Shown here: in pieces, positions 34,101 to 42,792 of the stretch
Numbering within the stretch: the stretch's first letter is position 1
How the letters are laid out: each line of letters starts with the position of its first letter
DNA from: Chitinophaga pinensis
GTDB taxonomy: Bacteria > Bacteroidota > Bacteroidia > Chitinophagales > Chitinophagaceae
DNA: 50,619 nucleotides
NCBI RefSeq assembly: GCF_007896845.1
Contig: NZ_VOHS01000033.1
Span: forward strand, 1 to 50,619
Direction: 5' to 3'
The notes under the pieces: generated by a model
The model's database searches: none
What the model was told of the DNA's origin: nothing
What the model saw: the letters and a program-made list of their open reading frames with translations, nothing else
Made by a program: the position numbers and the translations under genes

Positions 34101-34535
34101 GGTAAAGTAATGTCTATCACACAATCTGTGATGGACCAGTATGGTGTATCCAAAGCAACCGGTGATGCAAGAGATGCAGGTGGTGTAGCAGTAAATGGTG
34201 TTGATCCTAACGGTAACGCAGTTTCTATGGTAGACGCACAGAAATGGTATTCTTCTGTAGGTGGTCGTGAAGCGGCTTCCGGTGAATACATTTATAGCGC
34301 AACCACCGTACGTCTGCGTGAAGTTGCACTGGGTTACACAATTCCTGTAAAAGGCACAAGCTTCATCAGAGCGATGAAACTGTCCCTGACAGGTCGTAAC
34401 CTGCTGTACTTCTCCAAGAAAGCACCATTCGATCCTGAGCTGACAATGTCAACTGCCAACGGCCTGTCTGGTGTGGATATCTTCATGCCGCCAGCAACCC
34501 GTAACTACGGTCTGACTCTGAATGCCACCTTCTAA
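31170..34535 (+). CDS. SusC/RagA-family TonB-linked transporter with STN domain (SusC2)
   Basis: 1121 residues from ATG 31170. An in-frame ATG at 31110 is less likely: the context ACAAAAGTATG at 31170 is the same as at the SusC3 start, and the signal region (RKLLLVMKLTAILTLVFSLH) then sits normally. After it comes an STN domain (about 50-100, ALYDIFNSISKQTGYEFVYD) that signals to FecR1, a carboxypeptidase-like domain (GTVVDGAGQPLPNVAIQVKG), the plug (IESVSVLKGASAAALYGSQG, VLVTTKSG) and the barrel, which ends YGLTLNATF. Substrate unknown: no enzyme belongs to this cassette. SusD2 follows by 17 bases. Confidence 0.92.
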   Translation: MELRETCKAFPKEGFLHRKLLLVMKLTAILTLVFSLHLSARSYSQSVTITGRHLALYDIFNSISKQTGYEFVYDEKMLQGTGTIDINLKGASIAAVLDNCLKNKPLSYTITDKIIVIRPRAAQKEAATTAEQPAAQVEGTVVDGAGQPLPNVAIQVKGTTRGVLTDAKGHFSIQVESTDVLVFNYVGYDKKEVPVGTQTSLQIVLQESNKQLNTVVVTALGVKRTEKSITYATQQVSGVELTKAKDPNLMNTLNGKVAGLNISSSSSGVGGSAKVILRGAKSGLGSNQALYVIDGVPMNNSLTSQPNSSYGGSSSYDGGDPISNLNPDDIESVSVLKGASAAALYGSQGANGVVLVTTKSGKAGRTIVNFSSSLTLNTVAYKPEFQNSYGQSTPTSTQSWGSKLAGGAQDNLGSFFQTGNNLTNSISLSGGTDKMQTYFSYANTTAKGIEPKNKLSRNNISFKETGHFLNDKLTAEADVNYITQTIDNTPLSGFYFNPLSGLYLFPRGKDLAPYKNGFEVFDPARRLMTQNWAFNEDIQQNPWWITNRNPNSLDRNRLLLNASLKYEVNKWLNIQGRGSIDRINDVYEQKVYAGTVTTLSPANGVYIYSNTTTSQQYGDVLANFNIPIGDKIRITGVLGGSIRDVVTKGDKYNSGQEGLNIPNIFVLQNFKAINPLNTGTLQENHSQVQSVFGSANISYKDWAYLDLTARNDWASNLAFTPSGSYFYPSVGLNVILSSVAKLPEFISFAKVRGSFAQVGNSPLAYQSNPAVYTFSAGGGFSINPSAPFTDLKPEKTNSLEFGTEWRFFDNRLSADVTYYKTNTKNQTLQIRAPQGSFYDNFFINAGNIQNQGVEAVVRYDVLRDGKFKWNTGLNFATNQNRIKELAPNAPEFTLSGASGSNYVSKFKVGGSFGDIYGTVLQRDAQGRVMIDANGNPIKQGGDFVYLGNSNTRWQLGWNNNLEYKDFTLSFLIDGKFGGKVMSITQSVMDQYGVSKATGDARDAGGVAVNGVDPNGNAVSMVDAQKWYSSVGGREAASGEYIYSATTVRLREVALGYTIPVKGTSFIRAMKLSLTGRNLLYFSKKAPFDPELTMSTANGLSGVDIFMPPATRNYGLTLNATF

Positions 34536-34552
34536 TCATTGTTGCCACTAAA

Positions 34553-36193
34553 ATGAAAAAAATGAAACGCTACTATAAAAAAAGCATGTGTGTGATCGCA
34601 GCAGCTGTATTGCTCGGCGCAAGCGCATGTACCAAGAACTTCGAATTATACAACACAGATAATACCGGTATCTCTCCTGACGATCTGAAAGGAGATTTTA
34701 ATGACGTTGGCGCCTTCCTGACAAGGGCACAGCGTTCCATTATCAACTTCTCAGATGGTGGAGATCCAAACTCTTATCAGTTACAACAAAATCTGAATGC
34801 AGACTGCTATTCAGGTTACTTTATGTCTCCGAATCCATTTAACGGCGGACAAAACAACCTCTCCTACTCCCTCATCAGCGGCTGGAACGGCGAACCATTC
34901 AAGGTAGGTTACCTGAATATCATGTCATCCGTTAACAGACTGCGTGTAAATGGAGTAAACACCTCTTACCCTGCAGTATGGGGCATCGCCCAGATACTGC
35001 AGGTGGCAGGTATGAGCCGTATTACTGACATCTACGGTCCTATTCCTTACAGCCAGGTAGGTACAAGCAAAAGCGCTATTCCTTATGACAGTCAGGAAGA
35101 CGTATACAAACGTTTCTTCCTTGAACTGGATAGCGCAAATATCAATCTGCGTAATCAGATCAATCATGTAACTGATTCACTGCCTTTCGATTTTGCAAAA
35201 TTTGATCTGGTATACGACGGTGACTTCTCCAGATGGTTACAGTTCAGCAACAGCTTACGCCTTCGCCTTGCGATGCACATTGTAAAAGTTGCACCAGCAG
35301 TGGCAAAAGAACAGGCTGAAAAAGCAATGGATCCTGCTAACGGAGGATTGATCACTTCGAATACCGGCAACATGAAAGTAAAAGTAGCCGGCTCCGGTTT
35401 CAGTAACCCATTGGTGTTTATTGCACTAAACTGGGCAGATATCCGTATCGGTGCATCTATCCAAAGCTACATGACCGGCTATGCTGATCCTCGTATCAGC
35501 AAATATTTCGACATGTCTACAGATACCACTTTCTCTTCCAGATATCAGGGTATCCGTATCGGTTCTGTAGGCGGTAACGCAGCTAAAGGAGACTATACCG
35601 GTTATTCCAATCTGGATGTAACAGGTACGAACCCTTCATTTACCCTGACAACACCGACACAGGTAATGACAGCAGCAGAAGTATACTTCCTGCGGGCAGA
35701 AGCTTCCCTGCGTGGTTGGGCAAATGCCGGCGGATCTGTACAGACATTATATGAACAGGGTATCAACACTTCCATGGAACAATGGAATGTAAATGCCGGT
35801 ACTTATGTAAATGACAATACACACAAGCCTGCTGGTTTTACAGATCCGAAGAACAGTGCTGCCAATGCGCCTGCTCCTTCTGAGATCACTGTGAAATGGG
35901 ACGATGGTGCACTGGAAGCGGTTAAAATGGAACGTATCATCACCCAGAAATGGATTGCGATGTTCCCTGAAGGGCAGGAAGCATGGACCGAGTTCCGTCG
36001 TACCGGTTATCCAAAACTGTTCCCTGTTGTGAACAACTTCAGTGGTGGTGTAATTAACTCAACCACTCAGATCAGACGTTTACCTTTCCCACAAAACGAA
36101 TATAACACCAACAACCCGGAAGTACAGAAAGCAATTACTCTGCTGAACGGTCCCGATAATGGTGCTACAAGAGTATGGTGGGATGTACAATAG
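34553..36193 (+). CDS. SusD/RagB-family outer membrane lipoprotein (SusD2)
   Basis: 546 residues. Lipobox LGASACTKNF with Cys26. The family landmarks of the SusD-like-2 group are present: ITDIYGPIPYSQVGTSKSAI, DGDFSRWLQFSNSLRLRLAM, VYFLRAEASLRGWANAGG, WIAMFPEGQEAWTEFRRTGY, and the end GATRVWWDVQ. It caps SusC2 and binds the transported nutrient. Last gene of the ECF1-FecR1-SusC2-SusD2 cassette; transcription ends at the palindromic terminator at 36302-36331. Confidence 0.92.
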   Translation: MKKMKRYYKKSMCVIAAAVLLGASACTKNFELYNTDNTGISPDDLKGDFNDVGAFLTRAQRSIINFSDGGDPNSYQLQQNLNADCYSGYFMSPNPFNGGQNNLSYSLISGWNGEPFKVGYLNIMSSVNRLRVNGVNTSYPAVWGIAQILQVAGMSRITDIYGPIPYSQVGTSKSAIPYDSQEDVYKRFFLELDSANINLRNQINHVTDSLPFDFAKFDLVYDGDFSRWLQFSNSLRLRLAMHIVKVAPAVAKEQAEKAMDPANGGLITSNTGNMKVKVAGSGFSNPLVFIALNWADIRIGASIQSYMTGYADPRISKYFDMSTDTTFSSRYQGIRIGSVGGNAAKGDYTGYSNLDVTGTNPSFTLTTPTQVMTAAEVYFLRAEASLRGWANAGGSVQTLYEQGINTSMEQWNVNAGTYVNDNTHKPAGFTDPKNSAANAPAPSEITVKWDDGALEAVKMERIITQKWIAMFPEGQEAWTEFRRTGYPKLFPVVNNFSGGVINSTTQIRRLPFPQNEYNTNNPEVQKAITLLNGPDNGATRVWWDVQ

Positions 36194-36301
36194 TTTACCG
36201 ATAACGCTTGGACGTTAGGATTGTCAAAAAGTGAAAGTTTAGTTTTAAACGGAAACCATCAGTTGAGTTGAAGAATAACTGACTGGATTAAAGAGTGATG
36301 A

Positions 36302-36331
36302 CAAAAGGCCCGCCATATGGCGGGCCTTTTG
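36302..36331. terminator. Perfect palindromic terminator between two converging operons
   Basis: CAAAAGGCCCGCC, loop ATAT, and the exact complement, flanked by AAAA and TTTT, so it stops transcripts from both sides. It separates SusD2 (plus strand) from the GH30 end of the polysaccharide utilisation locus (minus strand, stop at 36354). Confidence 0.85.
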
Positions 36332-36353
36332 TATGTATGATGTTGTCCACTAT

Positions 36354-37811
36354 TTAGTCAACGATCAAAGTGGCAATAGAGTGCGGCAGACTGTTTGCAG
36401 CAGCTGCTTCGCCTTTTATCCACAGTTTGTAAGGGATCTCCTTATCAGAAAGGTTCAGCACAACAACCGCCAGTTTACCATCTTTATTGATAAAAGCAGT
36501 CGTTTGCAGATCTGTTCTGTTAGAAGAAGCGATTACACGTTTAGCACCCGGACGGATGAATTTGGAGAAATGACCGAGGTAATAATAAGCGTTGGTGTAG
36601 ATCAGTTCTCCGGTTTTTGTATCTGCATGTACAGGCGCAAAACAGAAGTTACCGACGTGATTAGGACCACCATTCTCATCCAGCAGAATATTCCAGTCAG
36701 TCCATGCAACAGTACCATTGTTGAAATCATTCACCAGCGAAAGACCATAGCGCTCTCCAAGGAACCATTCATTGATACGATTGTATTTGAAAGCCTCTAC
36801 ACAACCTTCTGTAAAGACAAGGTTCTTACCCGGGAATGTCTCTGCTACGCGACGTACGTTGTCAAACATCATGGAACTGCCGGTCCATGTTTCATACCAA
36901 TGATAACCGATACCCCATACATACTTTGCAGCTGCAGGATCTTCCAGAATGGTACTGGCACGCTGATATACCTGATCACGGTTATGATCCCATGCGATCA
37001 GTTTTTTAGCAGCCATACCCTGTTTCTGTAAGGTGGGTCCAAGGTAACGTTTGATGAAATCTCTTTCTTCTTCAGCAGAATAATTACAGGATTCCCATTT
37101 CTGTACAGCCATTGGTTCATTCTGCACGGTCAGGCCCCATACAGGAATACCCTGTGCCTCATAAGCTTTGATAAATTTCACATAGAAGTTGGCCCATGAC
37201 TGGTAATACTTCGCTAACAGTTTACCGCCATGCAGCATGTCGTTGTTGTCCTTCATCCAGGCCGGAGGGCTCCATGGGCTTGCATACAATGGTATCTTTC
37301 CACCTGCAGCGCCTATTACCGCCTTAATAAAAGGGATACGGTACTGCTGGTCATGTTCAATACTAAATGTTTTCAACAGGCTGTCATTCTCCTTTACATA
37401 GCTGTAAGAACCGCTGGAGAAGTCGCAGCTCTGAATATTGGTTCTGGCCAAAGTATAACCGATACCATTCACGGGATCGTAATAAGCCTTCAGCAGTTCC
37501 TGTTGTTTCTCTTTCGGGAGCTTTGCCCATACTTCTGCAGAAGCATCTGTAAGAGCACCACCGATACCTGTCAGTGTCTGGAAACTCTTCGCCGGATCTA
37601 CAAAGATGCAGACTTCTGTCTCCAGTGGCTGCTTCATTGGTGCAAAAGACAGCGTAGCTGTTTCTGACAAGCGAAGTTTGGTATTCTCAGCGGTCGTGTA
37701 AACCGTCACACCTTTGCGGAGAGTGGAATCTTTCCTGTTACTCAGGGCCTCACTTTTTGCATAGCCGGTATATGCTACCAGCAAAAAGCCCATTAAAGCA
37801 TACTTTCTCAT
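36354..37811 (-). CDS. Glycoside hydrolase family 30 enzyme, periplasmic type (GH30a)
   Basis: 485 residues. Signal peptide 1-18 (MRKYALMGFLLVAYTGYA) with no lipobox, so likely periplasmic. The (beta/alpha)8 barrel has acid/base Glu232 (GLTVQNEPM) and nucleophile Glu335 (LVFTEGCVE); GIGGALTDASAEVW at 82-95 and SPWSPPAWMKDN at 178-189 are the usual GH30 signatures, and the C-terminal beta-sandwich closes with the ALxxLIVD strand. It resembles glucosylceramidase-type GH30, whose bacterial subfamilies include beta-1,6-glucanases and beta-glucosidases; fine specificity is inferred from context. Last gene of the locus; only 22 bases separate it from GH30b. Confidence 0.9.
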   Translation of the reverse strand: MRKYALMGFLLVAYTGYAKSEALSNRKDSTLRKGVTVYTTAENTKLRLSETATLSFAPMKQPLETEVCIFVDPAKSFQTLTGIGGALTDASAEVWAKLPKEKQQELLKAYYDPVNGIGYTLARTNIQSCDFSSGSYSYVKENDSLLKTFSIEHDQQYRIPFIKAVIGAAGGKIPLYASPWSPPAWMKDNNDMLHGGKLLAKYYQSWANFYVKFIKAYEAQGIPVWGLTVQNEPMAVQKWESCNYSAEEERDFIKRYLGPTLQKQGMAAKKLIAWDHNRDQVYQRASTILEDPAAAKYVWGIGYHWYETWTGSSMMFDNVRRVAETFPGKNLVFTEGCVEAFKYNRINEWFLGERYGLSLVNDFNNGTVAWTDWNILLDENGGPNHVGNFCFAPVHADTKTGELIYTNAYYYLGHFSKFIRPGAKRVIASSNRTDLQTTAFINKDGKLAVVVLNLSDKEIPYKLWIKGEAAAANSLPHSIATLIVD

Positions 37812-37833
37812 CTATGAATACTGAATTATTATG

Positions 37834-39291
37834 TTACCAGATATAAGTAGCTACCGCACCATTGGTCAGGGAAGTAGTTACGACTTTACCGTTGTACTGG
37901 ATATTAAACGTCTGCGGCGTAGACCCGCTATTCACCACGATCAGTGCATGCTTGCCATCAGGTGTTTTGAACGCTACGTTGTCCAGCTGACTGGTAATAT
38001 TGGAAGCGATCCTGACAGCACCCGGACGTACAAATTTAGACGCATGTCCGATGATATAATATGCAACGTTACGAATTACTCCTGAACCAATTGTCAGCGC
38101 GCCCAGACAGGTTGTACAACCACCGTCTGTATGCGGACCATAATTAGCGTCAGCAGCCAGATTCCATTCCAGTACATTACGGCTCCAGTTACGGGTAGCA
38201 CCGACAATCAGGGTACTCACATGCCATTGCAGGTCATTGCCGAAGTTGCCGGGACCACCTACCCACTGTTCAGTGAAGTAGATATTTTTCTCCGGATAAG
38301 CATCATGCAACTGTGTCAGCGCCGTGATACTACCACCATAAAGATGGAAAGCCGAACCGTCTACATAAGGATATGCAGCAGCGTCACCAAGTATGGCAGC
38401 CGGGTATTCAGGTTTATCTGCATTGTGATCATATACAATGATTTTAGTGGTCAGCCCTGCAGCTTTAAAGGCTGGTCCGAGGTGATTCTTTACAAAATCA
38501 GCCTGTTCGTTGGCCTGCATTACCATGCTTGGATTATTACCTCCATGCAAAGGCTCATTCTGCGGGGTGATGGCATCAATAGTGATACCTTCGGCCTTCA
38601 TGGCCTGAATGTATTTCACGAAATATTTAGCGTAGGCGGCATAGTATTCCGGCTTCAGACTACCACCTTTAGAGGCATTGTTAGTCTTCATCCAGGAAGG
38701 CGCGGACCATGGAGAACCCAGTATTTTAATGTTGGGAGAAAGGGCCACTACTTTCTTCAGAATGGGCAGCAGGTCTTTTCTTTCCTTCTCTATACTGAAT
38801 TTCGTCATGTCCACATCCGTTTGACCGGCCGGCAGATCGTTATAGGTAAACGGCGCCACACTCAGATCGGAGGCGCCAATGCTCACGCGCAGGTAGCTCA
38901 CACCCAGATGCGCTGTATCAGGCAGGAATAATTCTTTCAGCAATGCATCCTGTGCATCAGCTGGCAGTGTATTGATCAACATGGCACTACCGTCGGTCAG
39001 ACAGTAACCAAAGCCATCTATTGACTGATAAGTTTGAGAGGGATCCACTTTAATGGTAGGATATACATTCAGCGTATCCTTAAAAAGCAGACTGACTTTT
39101 TGCTGCTTCAGGAGTACGGATCTATCTCCTTTTGTCAGCCACATCAATACATCAGTTGTGTCTTTTTCTACAGTTGGATCTATAGGTCTGATCGGGTTTT
39201 CGTTACCATTATCCTTACAACCGGCAAAAGCGATCATCCCTGACAACAGCAAAGCCGTCAGGCTGATACGGGTTTTATATTGCAATATCAT
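37834..39291 (-). CDS. Glycoside hydrolase family 30 lipoprotein (GH30b)
   Basis: 485 residues, paralogous to GH30a but clearly divergent. Lipobox FAGCKDNGNE (Cys25), so anchored in the outer membrane and probably surface exposed. Acid/base Glu246 (ITPQNEPLHG) and nucleophile Glu341 (IYFTEQWVGG) are present, with SIDGFGYCLTDGSAML at about 90-105 and GSPWSAPSWMKTNN at 192-205. This is close to GH30_3 endo-beta-1,6-glucanases known from Bacteroides loci, as far as I can judge by eye. It overlaps the stop of the GH16 gene in ATGA, so the two are translationally coupled. Confidence 0.92.
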   Translation of the reverse strand: MILQYKTRISLTALLLSGMIAFAGCKDNGNENPIRPIDPTVEKDTTDVLMWLTKGDRSVLLKQQKVSLLFKDTLNVYPTIKVDPSQTYQSIDGFGYCLTDGSAMLINTLPADAQDALLKELFLPDTAHLGVSYLRVSIGASDLSVAPFTYNDLPAGQTDVDMTKFSIEKERKDLLPILKKVVALSPNIKILGSPWSAPSWMKTNNASKGGSLKPEYYAAYAKYFVKYIQAMKAEGITIDAITPQNEPLHGGNNPSMVMQANEQADFVKNHLGPAFKAAGLTTKIIVYDHNADKPEYPAAILGDAAAYPYVDGSAFHLYGGSITALTQLHDAYPEKNIYFTEQWVGGPGNFGNDLQWHVSTLIVGATRNWSRNVLEWNLAADANYGPHTDGGCTTCLGALTIGSGVIRNVAYYIIGHASKFVRPGAVRIASNITSQLDNVAFKTPDGKHALIVVNSGSTPQTFNIQYNGKVVTTSLTNGAVATYIW

Positions 39292-40148
39292 TTTTCAATC
39301 ATTTTATAAACACGGACATAATCAACATCCATGGTAACGGGATAAATAGAATCATCCATACCCTGTGCACCACCCCAGTCACCACCAACGGCGATGTTGA
39401 GCAACAGATGGAATTTCTTGTCGAAAGGCCACACGGTATATCCTTTTCCTTCATTTACAAATTTGAAGATCAACTGGTTGTCGATATATCCGCTAATGGC
39501 ATAAGGCGTCCAGTCAATGCGATACAAATGATATTCTGTCGTTGCGTTCGCTATTTTCTTTGTGGCTGTTTTCTGTGTACCTATTTTGAAGTAATAGGCT
39601 TCCGTATGTGTAGTGATGTGGATAACATCAGGATCATATCCTACATGTTCCATGATATCGATTTCACCTGATTTCGGCCAGTCGCCATATGCCCAGTCGG
39701 TAGGCAACATCCAGATAGCAGGCCATGTACCTTTACCGGCAGGCAGCTTTGCTTTGATCTCAAAACGTCCATATAGGAAGTCTCCTTTCCCTCTGGTTAC
39801 CAGACGGGCAGAAGTATAATTACGGTTCTCCTTTGCTTCTTTTTTGGCAGTAATGGTGAGTTTGCCATTAGCTACCGATGCGTTATCAAGACTGTTGGTA
39901 TAGTATTCCAGTTCATTGTTCCCCCATCCGCCACCGCCGAGGTCATAACCCCATTTGGTATTATCGGGTAGTCCGGTATAATCAAATTCATCCGCCCATA
40001 CGGGAGTTGTTTCAAATGTCCAGCCTTTGTCAACAGGTCCTTGCGGCCTGACAGGATCAGGCGAACTTCCACCACCGTCTCCTTTTCCCGAGCAGGAAAG
40101 TATATTGATGCCCAATAGAATAAAAGGGAGATATTTCAGTCTTTTCAT
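39288..40148 (-). CDS. Glycoside hydrolase family 16 lipoprotein, laminarinase-like
   Basis: 286 residues. Lipobox ILSCSGKGDGG (Cys19), with a Gly/Pro-rich linker. The jelly-roll domain runs from 45 to 283 and has the catalytic ExDxxE: SGEIDIMEHVG with nucleophile Glu162, Asp164 and acid/base Glu167. WPAIWMLPTDWAYGDWPKSG and the end strands FHLLLNIAVGGDWGG and VDYVRVY fit the laminarinase/beta-1,3-glucanase branch (GH16_3-like). It should cut beta-1,3-glucan at the cell surface. It precedes GH30b with a 4-base overlap and follows the surface lipoprotein across a gap with a long inverted repeat. Confidence 0.92.
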   Translation of the reverse strand: MKRLKYLPFILLGINILSCSGKGDGGGSSPDPVRPQGPVDKGWTFETTPVWADEFDYTGLPDNTKWGYDLGGGGWGNNELEYYTNSLDNASVANGKLTITAKKEAKENRNYTSARLVTRGKGDFLYGRFEIKAKLPAGKGTWPAIWMLPTDWAYGDWPKSGEIDIMEHVGYDPDVIHITTHTEAYYFKIGTQKTATKKIANATTEYHLYRIDWTPYAISGYIDNQLIFKFVNEGKGYTVWPFDKKFHLLLNIAVGGDWGGAQGMDDSIYPVTMDVDYVRVYKMIEK

Positions 40149-40165
40149 AAACGCGATTTTAAAAA

Positions 40166-40326
40166 AATCAGGAATCAGGAATTAACGACTAAGAATTGGT
40201 TAGCCATACAGTTATTATATAAGGCTATCTGAGCAAATTTCGTTGCTTAAACTAAGCAGACATTTACTAAATATTGCTCGCTTTTCCGGTTCTTAATTGC
40301 TAATTCTTAATTCCTGATTCCTGATT
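40166..40326. repeat. Long inverted repeat in the gap before GH16
   Basis: AATCAGGAATCAGGAATTAA at 40166-40185 has its exact complement at 40307-40326, with 121 bases between. Each arm has a small tandem repeat (ATCAGGA twice). The next bases inward also match partly (AAGAATTGG against AAGAACCGG). In the transcript this would form a stem that loops out most of the intergenic region between the surface lipoprotein and GH16. Confidence 0.75.
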
Positions 40327-40329
40327 AAA

Positions 40330-41187
40330 TTATATTTCTTCCAGGAACTTTACATCGTCGAATACAACACCACCAGTGCCCAGTGTACCACCAGCACTAC
40401 CAGCTTTAACAACGATATAGATATCTCCTGTTTTAGTAAACGACATAACACCGTTTTTGTTCTTACCGGTACCATCACAACCGATAGTAGACAGGTCGCC
40501 GGCAAATTTTACAGCGCCGCAACCAGACCATGTATTCAGGGAAATGTATTTGTTTCCGCTGTAGTCTGAACCTTGTTTAGGTACTGCTGTGTCGATGTAT
40601 ATCTCAAACCAGGAATTGCTGGCACCATTGCCACTTACCTGTGCTGAGAAAATGTATGACTTACCAGCTACTACGCTTACTTTCTGATAGATAGCACCGT
40701 TAGAATCACCGGTATTACTAAAATGCATTGCGCCATTTTCAATTTTTATAGCTGTTTGCGTTCCCCCTGTGTTCAGCAAAGTCCAGAATTGCTCACTACC
40801 AGTTGCCATATCGCCACCTTTCAGGATATCGCGGGTCTGCGCATTTTGTGCAATGGTTACTTTTTTCACCGCTTTGGCATAACCACCGTTGGTAAAAACC
40901 GTGAACTGGATCGTATATTCTCCCTTCTGGAAATAGCTCAGTGTATCTCTCTCGCGGGTAGATTTATGTCCATTGTCATCGCTGTATTCAAACAGGAATC
41001 CACCTGGAGTAGTGTTTGCTACGACTATTTTATTTGCATTACCTGCCAGAGGTTCTGCGGTAAAACTGGCAGTTGGTAAAGGACCCAGTGCCTTGTCAGA
41101 TGACTCTGGCGTGCAGGCTGAAACAGCGCCGGCCAGCAGAGCTGCCATTGCTATTGTACGTGTATTTCTGATATAGTGAAAGTTCAT
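40330..41187 (-). CDS. PKD-type surface glycan-binding lipoprotein
   Basis: 285 residues. Lipobox GAVSACTPES (Cys25). A PKD/Ig-like domain follows at about 33-113 (PTASFTAEPLAGNANKIVVA; EYTIQFTVFTNGGYAKAVKK), then a C-terminal beta-sandwich at about 115-285 resembling family 4/9 carbohydrate-binding modules (GDMATGSEQFWTLLNTGG, AIYQKVSVVAGKSYIFSAQV, VVFDDVKFLEEI). Position directly after SusD3 is where loci encode a surface glycan-binding protein. No catalytic motif seen. It should hold glucan at the cell surface for SusC3/SusD3 and the surface enzymes; binding specificity unknown. Confidence 0.75.
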   Translation of the reverse strand: MNFHYIRNTRTIAMAALLAGAVSACTPESSDKALGPLPTASFTAEPLAGNANKIVVANTTPGGFLFEYSDDNGHKSTRERDTLSYFQKGEYTIQFTVFTNGGYAKAVKKVTIAQNAQTRDILKGGDMATGSEQFWTLLNTGGTQTAIKIENGAMHFSNTGDSNGAIYQKVSVVAGKSYIFSAQVSGNGASNSWFEIYIDTAVPKQGSDYSGNKYISLNTWSGCGAVKFAGDLSTIGCDGTGKNKNGVMSFTKTGDIYIVVKAGSAGGTLGTGGVVFDDVKFLEEI

Positions 41188-41229
41188 TGTATGCTGTTTG
41201 TTAAATCATGAATGCTGTATACCCCTTGA

Positions 41230-42771
41230 TTATTTCCACTCGGCGCTCTGCTCGATCTTGGTGTTTTCCATTTCTAATAATGGAATTGGAAGAATTTCGT
41301 TTTTACCGGCTACGAAACCACGGCCACCCAATGCAGCAGCAGCTCTCTTGGTACGTACCAGGTCAAACCAGCGATGACCTTCACCAGCCAGTTCAAGACG
41401 TCTTTCTTTGAAGATGTTGTCGTCAGTAGCCTCAATCGGATTCAGACCTACACGATGACGCACAGCGTTCAACAGTGCATATGCACGTGTACCTGCGGCA
41501 CCGCTTTGACCACTTTTAACCAGTGCTTCTGCTTCCATCAGATATGTATCTGCCAGACGGATCTCATACAGGTTCTGTGGATAATTCAGTTCTTTGTTAC
41601 CCGGACCCTGAGACTGATCACCGATTTTTGCAGCAAATTTGTTCAGGAAATAACCGGTGTTATCATGACCCGGTGCATAATCTGCAATACCAGCTGCTTT
41701 CAGGCTATCCATATCCAGAATAGTTGCGCTGAAGCGTGGATCGCCATGTAATGCGTTGTACAGACTTTCAGTTACCACAAGGAAGCTCCAGCCGGAAACC
41801 ATATCAGGAGCTGTTGGATTTAATACTTTATAACCTCTTGGGCCTACCATGATGTTCAGCACGTTACCTTCAGTACATGCCACACAATCCCAGTTACCAC
41901 CTGAATTGGAGCTATAGGCAGCTTCGAGAATAGATTCAGAATTGAATTTATTAGTGCTGAATTTCCAGAGATCTTCAAACTTGTCCATCAGTTTGTAACC
42001 ATATTTTGCACTTGTCTGACCCGGAGTAGCACCATTTACTTCAGCAAATTCTGCTGCAGATTCTGCCCATTTCTCCTGCCACAGGTAAACTTTACCTAAC
42101 AGTGCGTGTGCAGCTCCTCTTGTAGCACGGCCTCCTTCAGAACCTGCCGGTACCTGATCAGGGAAATTAGGCTCAGCGATAGCTGCTTTCAGATCTTCAA
42201 TGATCTGGTTGTATACATCAGCCGGAGGCGCCTGCAGCACATCATACATTTCAGATGTAGATACAGGTTTTGTCAGCAGCGGAATATTCTTGAATAAGCG
42301 TACCAGATCAAAATAGAAGAACGCACGCAGGAATTTACATTCTGCTTCAAAACGTTTCTTCAGATTTTCGTCCATAGGGATATCAGGCAGCTTGCCCAAC
42401 AGGGTATTCGCACGGAAGATACCGGCATAACCCTTTTTCCACAATTCTTCCTGTGGACCCTGTGCAGGGGTCATTGTATAGTTTGTGAACACCTGAAAGG
42501 CAGACACGTCGTTAGGGCCACCACCGCCGGCCAGATGGTCATCAGAACCAGCATCCAATGCTCCTACTTTGGTGACATAGCCACCACCCTGCCAGCCTAC
42601 TACATCATATACTGCAATCAGACCATTAAAAGCTTCTGTTGCGTTACGGTAATAGTTGGCCTCCAGATCAGTACCTTTTGGTTTTACTTCGAGAAAGCTA
42701 TCGCGGCAACCGCTGGCCAGTTGTAAACCCAGGGCCATTGCGATGATATATGGAATTTGTCTTGTTTTCAT
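41230..42771 (-). CDS. SusD/RagB-family outer membrane lipoprotein (SusD3)
   Basis: 513 residues. Lipobox LASGCRDSFL, Cys22. This is the classical RagB/SusD subgroup: FLEVKPKGTDLEANYYRNAT at the start, KKRFEAECKFLRAFFYFDLV (the TPR-like helix), PLLTKPVSTSEMYDVLQAPP, YEIRLADTYLMEAEALVKSG, and IFKERRLELAGEGHRWFDLV, with C-terminal ILPIPLLEMEN. It differs in subgroup from SusD1 and SusD2. It should cover SusC3 and bind the glucan chain. Gap to SusC3 21 bases. Confidence 0.94.
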   Translation of the reverse strand: MKTRQIPYIIAMALGLQLASGCRDSFLEVKPKGTDLEANYYRNATEAFNGLIAVYDVVGWQGGGYVTKVGALDAGSDDHLAGGGGPNDVSAFQVFTNYTMTPAQGPQEELWKKGYAGIFRANTLLGKLPDIPMDENLKKRFEAECKFLRAFFYFDLVRLFKNIPLLTKPVSTSEMYDVLQAPPADVYNQIIEDLKAAIAEPNFPDQVPAGSEGGRATRGAAHALLGKVYLWQEKWAESAAEFAEVNGATPGQTSAKYGYKLMDKFEDLWKFSTNKFNSESILEAAYSSNSGGNWDCVACTEGNVLNIMVGPRGYKVLNPTAPDMVSGWSFLVVTESLYNALHGDPRFSATILDMDSLKAAGIADYAPGHDNTGYFLNKFAAKIGDQSQGPGNKELNYPQNLYEIRLADTYLMEAEALVKSGQSGAAGTRAYALLNAVRHRVGLNPIEATDDNIFKERRLELAGEGHRWFDLVRTKRAAAALGGRGFVAGKNEILPIPLLEMENTKIEQSAEWK

Positions 42772-42792
42772 TTTGTAATCAGCTTTTAATAA

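Noticed and set aside
38131..38931. A 266-codon open frame on the plus strand
   Set aside because: It is the complement of GH30b, whose catalytic motifs and lipobox are on the minus strand. No start context or recognised domain.
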